Shown here: one piece after another, positions 1-6,320 of the stretch
How the letters are laid out: each line of letters begins with the position of its first letter
Numbering within the stretch: the first letter of the stretch is position 1
Source of the DNA: Deltaproteobacteria bacterium
Lineage (GTDB): Bacteria > Myxococcota > Polyangia > Polyangiales > B10-G4
Length of the DNA: 8,954 bases
Direction: 5' to 3'
NCBI GenBank assembly: GCA_019312705.1
Contig: JAFDCW010000393.1
Coordinates: 1 to 8,954 of the forward strand
Made by a program: the position numbers and the translations under genes
Notes under the pieces: model-generated
Seen by the model: the letters and a program-made list of their open reading frames with translations, nothing else
Told to the model about the DNA's origin: nothing
The model's database searches: none

Positions 1-224
1 GACTCGGTGCGCGCGCGTTGCATCGCGACCCGGCCAAACTCGTCGGGCTCACAGACCGGCGGCGGCTCACCGACGCGCTCGGCCGCGAGGGCCTCTTCGG
101 CCCAGGCCTTGGTGCCGAGGTCGGCAGCCAAAAGAACGAGCGTCGCCAGGGCGCAGATGGCGATGGCCTTCTTGGTCCGAGGCTCCGGAGGTGGGGGCTG
201 AGGTCGTTTCCTTTGCTTGCTCAC
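1..224 (-). CDS. Second LspA-like signal peptidase II, N-terminal part (runs off left edge)
   Basis: This is the first 74 codons of a gene cut by the window edge. It starts at a GTG (222-224) that overlaps the TGA stop of lspA in the form GTGA, so it is probably translated by reinitiation. The product has a basic, proline-rich N-terminus (about residues 3-19) and one hydrophobic helix (about 20-36) ending in DLGTK at 35-39. That corresponds to the conserved D-x-x-[ST]-K at the end of the first helix of LspA enzymes, DQVTK in the neighbouring protein. A polar stretch with a Cys at 58 (PPPVCEPDE) follows; from memory, some myxobacterial LspA paralogues carry such an insert before the N-x-GAAF motif. 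The two catalytic Asp residues would lie beyond the edge, so activity cannot be judged. The family call rests on the helix-plus-motif pattern and on its position next to lspA. Confidence 0.75.
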   Translation of the reverse strand, partial: MSKQRKRPQPPPPEPRTKKAIAICALATLVLLAADLGTKAWAEEALAAERVGEPPPVCEPDEFGRVAMQRARTE

Positions 225-790
225 GTCGTCCCCGATACCTCGGCAGGTTCTCGCAGTGCCGGGACGCGAAAAGCATCCCAGATGAGAAACACGAGGCCGA
301 TGGTGATGTAGATGTCGGCGACGTTGAAAGTCGCCCAGTGATAGACGTCTTGATAGTGCAGGTGGAGAAAATCGATGACCTCTCCGTACTGAACGCGGTC
401 GATGAGGTTCCCGATGGCGCCGGCAGCGAGGAGGAGGAGGCCCGCACGAAGCCCCCCCCGCTCGGCCGGAGCGCCGCGGTAGACCCAAACGATGGCCCCG
501 AGGGCCGCGAGGGCGGCGGTCGTGAAGAACGCCACCCGGACCCCATCCGGGAGCCCCTCGCCGATGCTGAAGAACGCACCCCGGTTCGTCGAATACCGCA
601 GCATGAAGAAGCCCTCGACGACCTCCCGGACGCCGCCCATGCGCCCCGCGAGGTGCTGGTCGGCGAGGTACTTCGTGACCTGGTCGAAGAGCACCGCCAG
701 AGGGACGAGGCAGACAAAGAGCGCCCACCGCCGGTCTCTCGACCCAACCTCACGGCCTTCCCTCGAGGGGCGCTGCAACGGGTCGGTCAC
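221..790 (-). CDS. lspA: Lipoprotein signal peptidase (signal peptidase II)
   Basis: LspA is the inner-membrane aspartyl protease that cuts prolipoproteins just before the lipid-modified Cys of the lipobox. The 189-residue product has the full set of family motifs: DQVTK at 36-40, NRGAFFS at 69-75, GNLIDR at 127-132 and FNVAD at 155-159. Asp131 and Asp159 are the expected catalytic pair. Four hydrophobic segments lie at about 22-38, 85-104, 114-130 and 155-172. An unusually long hydrophilic N-terminus of about 20 residues precedes the first helix. The start is a GTG at 788-790 that overlaps the stop of the upstream prolyl isomerase gene (GTGA); no Shine-Dalgarno sequence is evident, which fits coupled translation. 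Its own stop overlaps the GTG of a second LspA-like gene. Length and motifs indicate an intact enzyme. Confidence 0.97.
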   Translation of the reverse strand: MTDPLQRPSREGREVGSRDRRWALFVCLVPLAVLFDQVTKYLADQHLAGRMGGVREVVEGFFMLRYSTNRGAFFSIGEGLPDGVRVAFFTTAALAALGAIVWVYRGAPAERGGLRAGLLLLAAGAIGNLIDRVQYGEVIDFLHLHYQDVYHWATFNVADIYITIGLVFLIWDAFRVPALREPAEVSGTT

Positions 791-1347
791 TGGTAGCGCA
801 AGATCACGTGGTAGCCGAAGGGGGTCTCGACGATTCCCGAGACTTCGTCGACCTCGAGGGCGAACGCCGCCTGTTCGAACGCCGGGTGCATGCGACCCCG
901 GCCGAAGCTGCGCAGGTCCCCGCCGCGGGTGCGGGTGGGCCCATCGCTGTACTCGCCCGCGAGGGCGGCAAAGTCTTCACCGCTCCGGGCCTTGCCGAGG
1001 GCCTCCTGGGCCCGGACGTGGGCGTCTTCTTTGGCGCGCTCATTGTCCGGAGCAGCCCGTGTGGCCCCGCGGTACTGGACCAGGATGTGACGCACGGAGA
1101 TCTCATCGCCCGCGGCTGCAGTCGGGGTCGGAGCCGGGGTCGGTACGGCTCGCGGGGACGGGGCCGGAGTCGGGGGCGGAGCCGGGGCAGGCGCGCTCGG
1201 GCGTTCCACCCGAATCGTGGTCCCCGCGGCCCGGTCGATGCCGCGGTCCGAGTCGGCTTCCGAGGTGAAGAACGGGCAGCCCGTCAGAACGAGGGCCGAT
1301 GCCACGACGAGGACGGAGGTGAGCTTGGTCGGCGTCTTGGTCGGCAT
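787..1347 (-). CDS. Parvulin-type peptidyl-prolyl isomerase, lipoprotein
   Basis: The 186-residue product is a predicted membrane-anchored cis-trans prolyl isomerase that would help fold envelope proteins. Residues 1-23 form a lipoprotein signal peptide (Lys at 4 and 8, then a hydrophobic core) ending in the lipobox LTGC at 21-24. Pro, not Asp, follows the Cys, so by the E. coli rule it would not be kept in the inner membrane; whether that rule holds here is unknown. Residues 50-76 are a low-complexity Pro/Ala tether. The parvulin (PpiC/rotamase) domain occupies about 82-186, with SVRHILV near its start, [12 protein letters not shown] at 142-153, [10 protein letters not shown] at 155-164 and the terminal ETPFGYHVI at 174-182. 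It lacks the SurA/PpiD-type N-terminal chaperone domain. The ATG at 1345-1347 gives exactly the signal peptide. The stop overlaps the lspA start, and LspA would be its processing enzyme. Confidence 0.93.
   Translation of the reverse strand: MPTKTPTKLTSVLVVASALVLTGCPFFTSEADSDRGIDRAAGTTIRVERPSAPAPAPPPTPAPSPRAVPTPAPTPTAAAGDEISVRHILVQYRGATRAAPDNERAKEDAHVRAQEALGKARSGEDFAALAGEYSDGPTRTRGGDLRSFGRGRMHPAFEQAAFALEVDEVSGIVETPFGYHVILRYQ
1154..1187 (+). other. Possible G-quadruplex sequence inside the Pro/Ala linker codons
   Basis: Four runs of four or five Gs (1154-1157, 1160-1163, 1172-1176, 1184-1187) are separated by spacers of 2, 8 and 7 bases. They lie on the strand that serves as template for the prolyl isomerase gene. 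The run arises from the Pro/Ala codons of the tether, so it may be only a by-product of codon choice at high GC. The middle spacer of 8 slightly exceeds the usual limit of 7. Confidence 0.3.
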
Positions 1348-1395
1348 TTGGGCGGGAGGCTACCAGCGGCGGGGCGGGGGTCAATACACGGGCGA

Positions 1396-1902
1396 TCAAA
1401 GCCCCGCGAGGAGCAGGCGGCCCCGGAGCCCCAGCTCCGAGGTATAGCCCACCTCGACGGAGGTGATCTGACCATCGGGATCGACGACAAATGTCGTCGG
1501 AAATGCCGAAACTCCCCAGGCTCCGGCGATATTCCCGTTGGCGTCGTTCACGATGGGCATCGTGAGCTCGCTGTCTCGGGCGTAGGCGGCCACAGCCGGC
1601 ACCCCGCCGGATTGAGACGCCACGGCGATCATTTGATGATCTTCGGCGACCGCTTTGATGTTGTGCTCTTCGGCCTTGCAGACCCCGCACCAGGTCGCGA
1701 AGAAGTGCACGACGACCGGCTCGCCGCGCATGGCCGCCAGCTCGACGGCCTCCCCGGCGATGCTCTGGGCGGCGAGGCTCGGCGCCGGGCCCTGGACCGC
1801 GTTACGGGTCTGGTAGGCCCGTATCGCCACGACCGCTACCACCACGAGGGCGACCTGAGAGGCGATTCCAGCGGCCTTGCTCTTTCGGAGGCGCGTCCAC
1901 AC
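1396..1902 (-). CDS. Membrane-anchored thioredoxin-fold disulfide oxidoreductase, ScsD/TlpA-like
   Basis: The 168-residue product has one N-terminal membrane helix (about 11-29, after a basic MWTRLRKSK start) and a periplasmic thioredoxin domain. The redox motif WCGVC at 71-75 (Cys72, Cys75) follows the strand VVVHFFAT. The cis-proline loop is AFPTTF with Pro135, followed by DPDGQI at 141-146. QSGG at 97-100, the VND at 118-120 and a C-terminal VGYTSELGLR at 151-160 match the ScsD branch (suppressor of copper sensitivity D) better than cytochrome-maturation TlpA/ResA proteins, judged from memory of those sequences. The likely role is thiol-disulfide exchange on periplasmic proteins; direction and partner cannot be read. 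No ScsB/DsbD-type electron donor is in the window. The start is a GTG at 1900-1902, and a nearby ATG at 1911-1913 is out of frame. It lies 65 bases after the MscS gene and 48 before the prolyl isomerase gene. Confidence 0.88.
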   Translation of the reverse strand: MWTRLRKSKAAGIASQVALVVVAVVAIRAYQTRNAVQGPAPSLAAQSIAGEAVELAAMRGEPVVVHFFATWCGVCKAEEHNIKAVAEDHQMIAVASQSGGVPAVAAYARDSELTMPIVNDANGNIAGAWGVSAFPTTFVVDPDGQITSVEVGYTSELGLRGRLLLAGL

Positions 1903-1967
1903 GGCGAGAACATAGCGCAGCGATATCCCGCCGCCAGGGGGCGCCGCCCACTGCGGGGGCGAGGACC

Positions 1968-3527
1968 TCAGCCTTCGCCAGCGTCAGCCGCGTCCGACCC
2001 CTTGGGGGTCTGCCCCGCGAAGAAGCCGTGGGTGATGCGCGGCCCGGCGGGCCGGGAGAGCTTGCCCCCGGGGGAGAAGGCGAGGACCTTCGCCTCGAGC
2101 TGTTCTTCGGTCGGAACCCCCGGCGCCTCCGCCGAGGTGGGGGCAGCCACGGAGCCCAGGTGCAGAGTCTGCGTGGGGAACGCGAACTCGACGCCGAGCT
2201 CCTTCGCGAGGCGAAGAAACTCGAGGTAGACGTTGTGGCGCTCGCGGAGCTCGTCGCTCCAGGTCGCCACCTCGAAGAAGAAGTAGACCATCACGTCGAG
2301 GGACGCCGCTCCAAAAGCGGTGAAGTGAACCTCGTACATGTCCTTACGCACCGTAGGGTTCGCCTTGAGGACGGCGCGGACCCCGTCGCAGAAAGCCTGC
2401 ATCTGTTCGGGCGTCGTATCGTAGGTGAGGTTAAGGACGACCGAGCAGCGGCGGTACTTGCGCACCCCGTAGTTGTCGACCGCGGTGACCGTGATGGTCG
2501 AGTTCGGCAAGGTGATGAGGGAGTTATAAAAGGTACGCACCCGAGTCGAGCGCATGCCGACCTCTTCGACAACGCCCTCGACGGATCCGATCACCACCCA
2601 GTCACCGACGTGAAACGGCTGGTCGGTGACAATGCTCCCCGAGCCGAAGAAATTGGACACCATATCCTTGGCGGCGAAGGAGATCGCGAGGGTCCCCACT
2701 GTGCCCATGGCGAGCAGACTGGTCACGTCGACGTCCATGTTCTGGAGGACGAAGATGATGCCGATCCCGACGACCATCACCTTGGTCGTGCGCCGGACCA
2801 GCGGAACCAGGTGGTCGCGCATGAGCGGCAATGTCCAATAGAGGAGCCCCGCCATCGCGATGGTCCCGATGGGCTGTGCTGCCCGACCGACGAGCTCGGC
2901 GCTCGTCTTGAGGCCTGCCCGTTCGACGAGCTTCGCTCCATAGCTCGACACGCCCCACGAGACGATCTGTCGCACGACGACGGCGAGCATCAGCGCGATG
3001 AGGGCGCCGAAGATCTGCCACCACGCGATACCGAAGAGCGGGGTCGCCCTGAGCCATGCGGGAAGAGAGCGCACATACGTCTCGACGTCGACGGACACCA
3101 CGTCTCCGTGCAGTTCGTCGATGAACTGAATCGAAGAGGCGCTGATCACCCATCCGTCATCCGTCTGCACGAAGAAGAGCTCCGGCATGGCCTGATTGAA
3201 GAGCGGCACCCGATGCTCTCCGTCCGCGTCCGCGGCGTCGGAGATCGCGTCGACGGGGACGAGCATGCCCAAGATGTCGAGGGCCTCGAGGAGCTGCTCC
3301 GCCCGATGCACCCGGTCCGCCCGGGGAACCCCGGCCCCGTCCCAGTCGAAGCAGGTGATCGCCCGCTGGGGCCGATAGGACCCCTCCTGCAGGTTGTCGA
3401 GCCAGGTATTGGCCGCACGCCGCGGTGTCGAGCAATCAGGCGTGGCCTGAGCTTCGGCAGCAGTCGGCGCGCCCAGAGCCACGAGGGCGACGGAAACGGC
3501 CAGAGTAGAGAGCAGGACGGTACGCAT
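1968..3527 (-). CDS. MscS-family mechanosensitive ion channel with periplasmic N-terminal domain
   Basis: This 519-residue protein is a predicted inner-membrane channel that opens under membrane tension to release solutes. The start at 3525-3527 gives a clean signal peptide (MRTVLLSTLAVS..., cleavage after AEA near residue 26). An in-frame ATG at 3561-3563 would add 12 residues and has an AAGG upstream, so it remains possible. Residues about 27-160 form a periplasmic domain with two Cys (32 and 59). Hydrophobic helices lie at about 166-186, 218-234 and 246-262, and the pore-lining helix at about 270-295 includes LAMGTVGTLAISFAAKDMV. The MscS beta-domain follows (VGDWVVIG, then VEEVGMRSTRVRTF, then ITLPNSTI), and the alpha/beta cage runs to about 455. 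The last 60 residues are a Pro/Ala/Gly-rich tail without family resemblance. It is longer than E. coli MscS (286 residues) because of the N-terminal domain and tail. Confidence 0.93.
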   Translation of the reverse strand: MRTVLLSTLAVSVALVALGAPTAAEAQATPDCSTPRRAANTWLDNLQEGSYRPQRAITCFDWDGAGVPRADRVHRAEQLLEALDILGMLVPVDAISDAADADGEHRVPLFNQAMPELFFVQTDDGWVISASSIQFIDELHGDVVSVDVETYVRSLPAWLRATPLFGIAWWQIFGALIALMLAVVVRQIVSWGVSSYGAKLVERAGLKTSAELVGRAAQPIGTIAMAGLLYWTLPLMRDHLVPLVRRTTKVMVVGIGIIFVLQNMDVDVTSLLAMGTVGTLAISFAAKDMVSNFFGSGSIVTDQPFHVGDWVVIGSVEGVVEEVGMRSTRVRTFYNSLITLPNSTITVTAVDNYGVRKYRRCSVVLNLTYDTTPEQMQAFCDGVRAVLKANPTVRKDMYEVHFTAFGAASLDVMVYFFFEVATWSDELRERHNVYLEFLRLAKELGVEFAFPTQTLHLGSVAAPTSAEAPGVPTEEQLEAKVLAFSPGGKLSRPAGPRITHGFFAGQTPKGSDAADAGEG

Positions 3528-3605
3528 GGGCGCGGAGTGTAGAGGGTCGGCGCCAGCATTCAACCTTGGTCGAAACCAGCGCCAACCGGGACTTCGGCGG
3601 CGCGT

Positions 3606-4676
3606 TCAGACGAGCAAGGTCAGGCGCGAGAGCAGAAAATCACGAGCGATCACCATGAAATGGACCTCATCCGGGCCGTCGGCGATCCGGGCCGCGCGTC
3701 CGGCCCGGTACCAGTCTGCGAAGGGCTTGTCGGTGCTGTAGCCGAGGGCGCCGTGCAGTTGAATCGCGTCATCGAGGACTTGGCAGAGCGTCTGGGCGAC
3801 GTGCACCTTCGCCATCGAGGAGTACGGGCGGGCCGCCTTGGTCTCCCCCCTGCCCAGGTGCTCCCGGCACATCTCCATCACCCGGTCGGCGAGGCCGAGC
3901 CAGCGCATGCAGTGGGTCAGTCGCGCCGGGACCAAGCGCCTCTGCGCGAGGCGAAAGCCCTCCCCGATGTCGCCGAGCACGGCCTCGGGGCCAACCCGCA
4001 CGCCCTCGAAGACGAACTCCGCCTCTCGATGGGTGAGTAGCTCTTCGGTCATCGTCGGCACGTCGCGAAGGAACTCGACCCCGGGAGCGTTGCGGTCCAC
4101 GACGAACATGCTCGCCCCGGTCTTCGGGTCGTCGCTGGTCCGGGCCATGACGATCAGGAACGTGGCCTCGTCACCACCGGTCGCGAACCATTTGTGCCCA
4201 TCGATGACCCAGTGGTCACCGTCACGGGTTGCCCGGGTCTTCAGGTTCGACGGGTCCGCCCCGGCCCCCGGCGCCGGCTCGGTCATGCAAAATGCGCTGG
4301 TGATCTCGCCGGCGCAGAGGGGCGCGAGGTAGCGCTCCTTCACCGCCGCGCTCGCCGTGGTCAGGAGCAGGTCCATGTTGCCCTGGTCGGGGGCGTCGCA
4401 ATTGAATACGCGGGCTCCAACTGGAGACCGCCCCATTTCACGAAACGCCACACACATGCCCATCGCCCCGAGGCCCCGACCCCCGAGTTCCGTCGGCAGG
4501 TGGGGCGTGAACAGCCCCTCCGCCTTGGCCTGGTCCTGGAGCCCCCGGAGCGTGTCGTAGCGGTGGGTCCGGTCTTCGGCGATGATCGTCGCCTCGGCCG
4601 GCAGCACCCGTTCATCGACGAAAGCACGGACCTTTGCCCGCAGCTCGGCCAACTCCGGTGAGAGTTCGAAATCCAT
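3606..4676 (-). CDS. Acyl-CoA dehydrogenase, ACAD10/11-like, short in the C-terminal domain
   Basis: This FAD-dependent enzyme would form an alpha,beta double bond in an acyl-CoA thioester; the substrate cannot be read. Visible family signatures are the N-terminal helical start (MDFELSPE), FCMTEPAPGAGADPSN at 129-144 (FAD/substrate loop), VIDGHKWFATGG at 157-168, VLGDIGEGF at 233-241, IQLHGALGYS at 305-314 and ADGPDEVH at 332-339. The last motif is typical of ACAD10/11 relatives and puts Asp333 where medium-chain enzymes carry the catalytic Glu of their YEGT motif. At 356 residues it is about 30-40 shorter than usual. The shortage appears to lie near residues 272-286 (GRGETKAARPYSSMAKV), where relatives have a longer helix carrying an R-x-x-FG motif. 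The start ATG (4674-4676) is six bases beyond the hydratase stop, so the two genes are almost certainly co-transcribed. Confidence 0.92.
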   Translation of the reverse strand: MDFELSPELAELRAKVRAFVDERVLPAEATIIAEDRTHRYDTLRGLQDQAKAEGLFTPHLPTELGGRGLGAMGMCVAFREMGRSPVGARVFNCDAPDQGNMDLLLTTASAAVKERYLAPLCAGEITSAFCMTEPAPGAGADPSNLKTRATRDGDHWVIDGHKWFATGGDEATFLIVMARTSDDPKTGASMFVVDRNAPGVEFLRDVPTMTEELLTHREAEFVFEGVRVGPEAVLGDIGEGFRLAQRRLVPARLTHCMRWLGLADRVMEMCREHLGRGETKAARPYSSMAKVHVAQTLCQVLDDAIQLHGALGYSTDKPFADWYRAGRAARIADGPDEVHFMVIARDFLLSRLTLLV

Positions 4677-4682
4677 TGCAGT

Positions 4683-5474
4683 CTACTTCCCCGTGTAGAC
4701 GGGTTTGCGCTTCTCGTTGAAAGCGGCGATGGCCTCGAGGCGGTCCTTCGATGCCAAGGTTCGCTCGTAGCACCGACGCTCGTGCAAGAGGCCTGCGTCG
4801 AGGGGCAGATCGGCGGCCCCGTCGATGGCGTCGAGGGCCGCGGCCATCGCGATCGGCGCCCCCGCCTCGAAGGTCTCGCTCATCTTCGAGGCCGCATCGA
4901 GGACCGACTCCCCGTCACCCGTGATGGCCGTGACGATGCCGAGGCGCTGGGCCTCGTCGGCGCCGACGCGCCGGGCGAGGAGGATCAACTCCTTGGCCTT
5001 GGCGACGCCGACGATGTGGGTGAGGCGCTGGGTCCCGCCGGCTCCGGGGATGATGGCGAGGGAGGTCTCGGTGAGCCCGACCTTCGCGCCGCGGTCCATG
5101 ACGCGCAGGTCGCATGCCAGGGCCAGCTCGAGGCCGCCGCCATAGGCCACGCCGTTGATCGCGGCGATGGTGGGCTTGTTGAGCCGGTCCAGATGGCCGA
5201 AAGACACACGGTACAGAGAAAGGAAGTCGCGCACGTCCTCTTCGTCCATGGACTTGCGTTCTTTGAGGTCGGCCCCGGCGCAGAAAGCGCGGTCCCCGGC
5301 CCCCGTGAGGATCACGGCCCGGAGAGTCGGGTCGTCGTGGGCCTCTCGGGCCAGGCGACCAATCTCGCGAACCACAGCCCGGGACAGGGCGTTCATACGC
5401 TCCGGCCGGTCGATGGTCCAGATGGCCACCGCGCCTCGTCGAGTGCTACGCACGCCCGTTGCTTCGCTCGTCAT
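4683..5474 (-). CDS. Enoyl-CoA hydratase, AUH/LiuC (methylglutaconyl-CoA hydratase)-like
   Basis: The 263-residue product is a full-length crotonase-fold hydratase that would add water across the double bond of an enoyl-CoA. Key signatures are FCAGADLKER at 64-73 (oxyanion hole), GVAYGGGLELALACDLRV at 108-125 with Glu116, and TETSLAIIPGAGGTQRL at 135-151 with Glu136; these are the two Glu residues used by classical hydratases. LKERKSM in the first loop and the C-terminal KDRLEAIAAFNEKRKP at 243-258 resemble human AUH and bacterial LiuC, which hydrate 3-methylglutaconyl-CoA in leucine breakdown. That substrate is inferred, since other short-chain hydratases share part of this pattern. The gene starts at an ATG (5472-5474) with no strong ribosome-binding site, 88 bases after the PEGA gene. 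It is followed after six bases by an acyl-CoA dehydrogenase, which would act one step before a hydratase. Confidence 0.94.
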   Translation of the reverse strand: MTSEATGVRSTRRGAVAIWTIDRPERMNALSRAVVREIGRLAREAHDDPTLRAVILTGAGDRAFCAGADLKERKSMDEEDVRDFLSLYRVSFGHLDRLNKPTIAAINGVAYGGGLELALACDLRVMDRGAKVGLTETSLAIIPGAGGTQRLTHIVGVAKAKELILLARRVGADEAQRLGIVTAITGDGESVLDAASKMSETFEAGAPIAMAAALDAIDGAADLPLDAGLLHERRCYERTLASKDRLEAIAAFNEKRKPVYTGK

Positions 5475-5495
5475 GAGCCGGTTCTACGCGCGATG

Positions 5496-5523
5496 GGGGC
5501 TCGCCCACAAGCCCCGGTGGGCG
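5496..5523. other. Two overlapping alternative GC-rich hairpins in an 88-base intergenic gap
   Basis: The gap 5475-5562 between the PEGA and hydratase genes holds two perfect inverted repeats that share bases. GGGGCT at 5496-5501 pairs with AGCCCC at 5510-5515. CGCCCAC at 5502-5508 pairs with GTGGGCG at 5517-5523. Both have 8-base loops and they cannot form together. There is no T-run on either side, so a classical intrinsic terminator is not supported. It could be a weak terminator for the PEGA transcript, a leader structure of the hydratase gene, or chance at this GC content. I could not identify a promoter in the gap by eye. Confidence 0.25.
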
Positions 5524-5562
5524 GCGACGGAGGGCCGCCTCAGGCGCTCGGTCCCGGGTACG

Positions 5563-6288
5563 CTATTCGATTATCCGCCGGGCGTCGCACTCGCCAATAC
5601 CCGGCATGCCCAAGCAGAACTCATCCGCCTGGGGGGTATTGGACCGTTCTGCGGTCACGACCACGATGATGACTGCGGTGAGGACCGCCAGCACGACGCC
5701 GCCGCCGATGGCAACCCAGAGGAGGGGCTTCTCGTACCACGCGAGGGGTGGCGGGGCCGTCAGCTCCTCGAGCTCTTCCGCGGGCAGCGCTTCGAGGGCG
5801 ACGTCGACCGTGTCGTCCTGACCGGCGACGGCTTCCACCTCACGGACCGCGTCGTGAAAGCCGAACAACTTGAGCCGCAGCGAGTGCGTGCCCTCGTCGA
5901 GGTCGAGTTCGAGGGGGGTCTCGCCCGCGAAGTCGCCGTCGATGAAGACTTGCGCCCCGGCGGGCTCGGTCGTGATCGTCATGCCCATCGAGATGGCCAT
6001 CATGTCGACCACGAGGGCCGTCTCGCGGTCTGGGCGAATTCGGAAGACGTCGGTGAATTCCGTGTGCCCCGGGCGCACGACTCGGATGGTGTGGTTCCCG
6101 GGGTCGAGGGACAACGGCTCGAGGGGCATGCTGCCGACCAACTCGGCGTCGATGTACACCTCTGCGCCGGCGTGGTCGCCCTCGATGATCAGAGTGCCGG
6201 GCCTCTGGGCCTCGGCGCTGGCGGCGACCAAAGAGACGAGAGATACGGCTAGTACGAGGAGGGAGCCCGAAAGAGCGCGGGAGATCAC
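5563..6288 (-). CDS. Exported protein with two PEGA domains and a C-terminal membrane anchor
   Basis: The product is 241 residues if translation begins at the GTG at 6286-6288 (VISRALSGSLLVLAVSL...), which gives a signal peptide with cleavage after AEA near residue 27. Two PEGA repeats follow: about 31-96, with TLIIEGDHAGAEVYIDAELVG, and about 103-166, with ITTEPAGAQVFIDGDFAGETPL. PEGA domains are small beta-folds found on surface and periplasmic proteins and are common in myxobacteria. An acidic linker (about 168-180) leads to a membrane helix at about 189-213, then a 28-residue tail with two Cys (225, 234). This predicts PEGA domains in the periplasm and a cytoplasmic tail. An in-frame TTG at 6322-6324 would add 12 residues and overlap the TPR stop as TTGA, a junction style seen elsewhere here, so the start is uncertain. 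The specific role is unknown. Confidence 0.85.
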   Translation of the reverse strand: MISRALSGSLLVLAVSLVSLVAASAEAQRPGTLIIEGDHAGAEVYIDAELVGSMPLEPLSLDPGNHTIRVVRPGHTEFTDVFRIRPDRETALVVDMMAISMGMTITTEPAGAQVFIDGDFAGETPLELDLDEGTHSLRLKLFGFHDAVREVEAVAGQDDTVDVALEALPAEELEELTAPPPLAWYEKPLLWVAIGGGVVLAVLTAVIIVVVTAERSNTPQADEFCLGMPGIGECDARRIIE

Positions 6289-6320
6289 CCTTGAAGGATA
6301 GTGAATGCCCCTACCCCCGG

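Noticed and set aside
202..216. Possible sigma-54 -24/-12 promoter (GG...TGC)
   Set aside because: The spacing between GG and GC is 11 rather than 10 bases, the TGGCAC box is absent, and it lies inside minus-strand coding sequence.
1903..1967. Possible terminator between the MscS and thioredoxin genes
   Set aside because: Only a 4-base GC stem (CCGC/GCGG) could be found and there is no T-run; the gap is short enough for an operon.
808..3542. Long plus-strand open frames (473 and 504 residues) opposite the prolyl isomerase, thioredoxin and MscS genes
   Set aside because: They lie antisense to genes with clear family motifs, have Arg/Gly/His-rich low-complexity sequence and show no recognisable domain; high GC content creates such frames.
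4782..6252. Plus-strand open frames (295 and 365 residues) opposite the hydratase and PEGA genes
   Set aside because: They mirror well-supported minus-strand coding sequence and have no motifs or signal sequences of their own.
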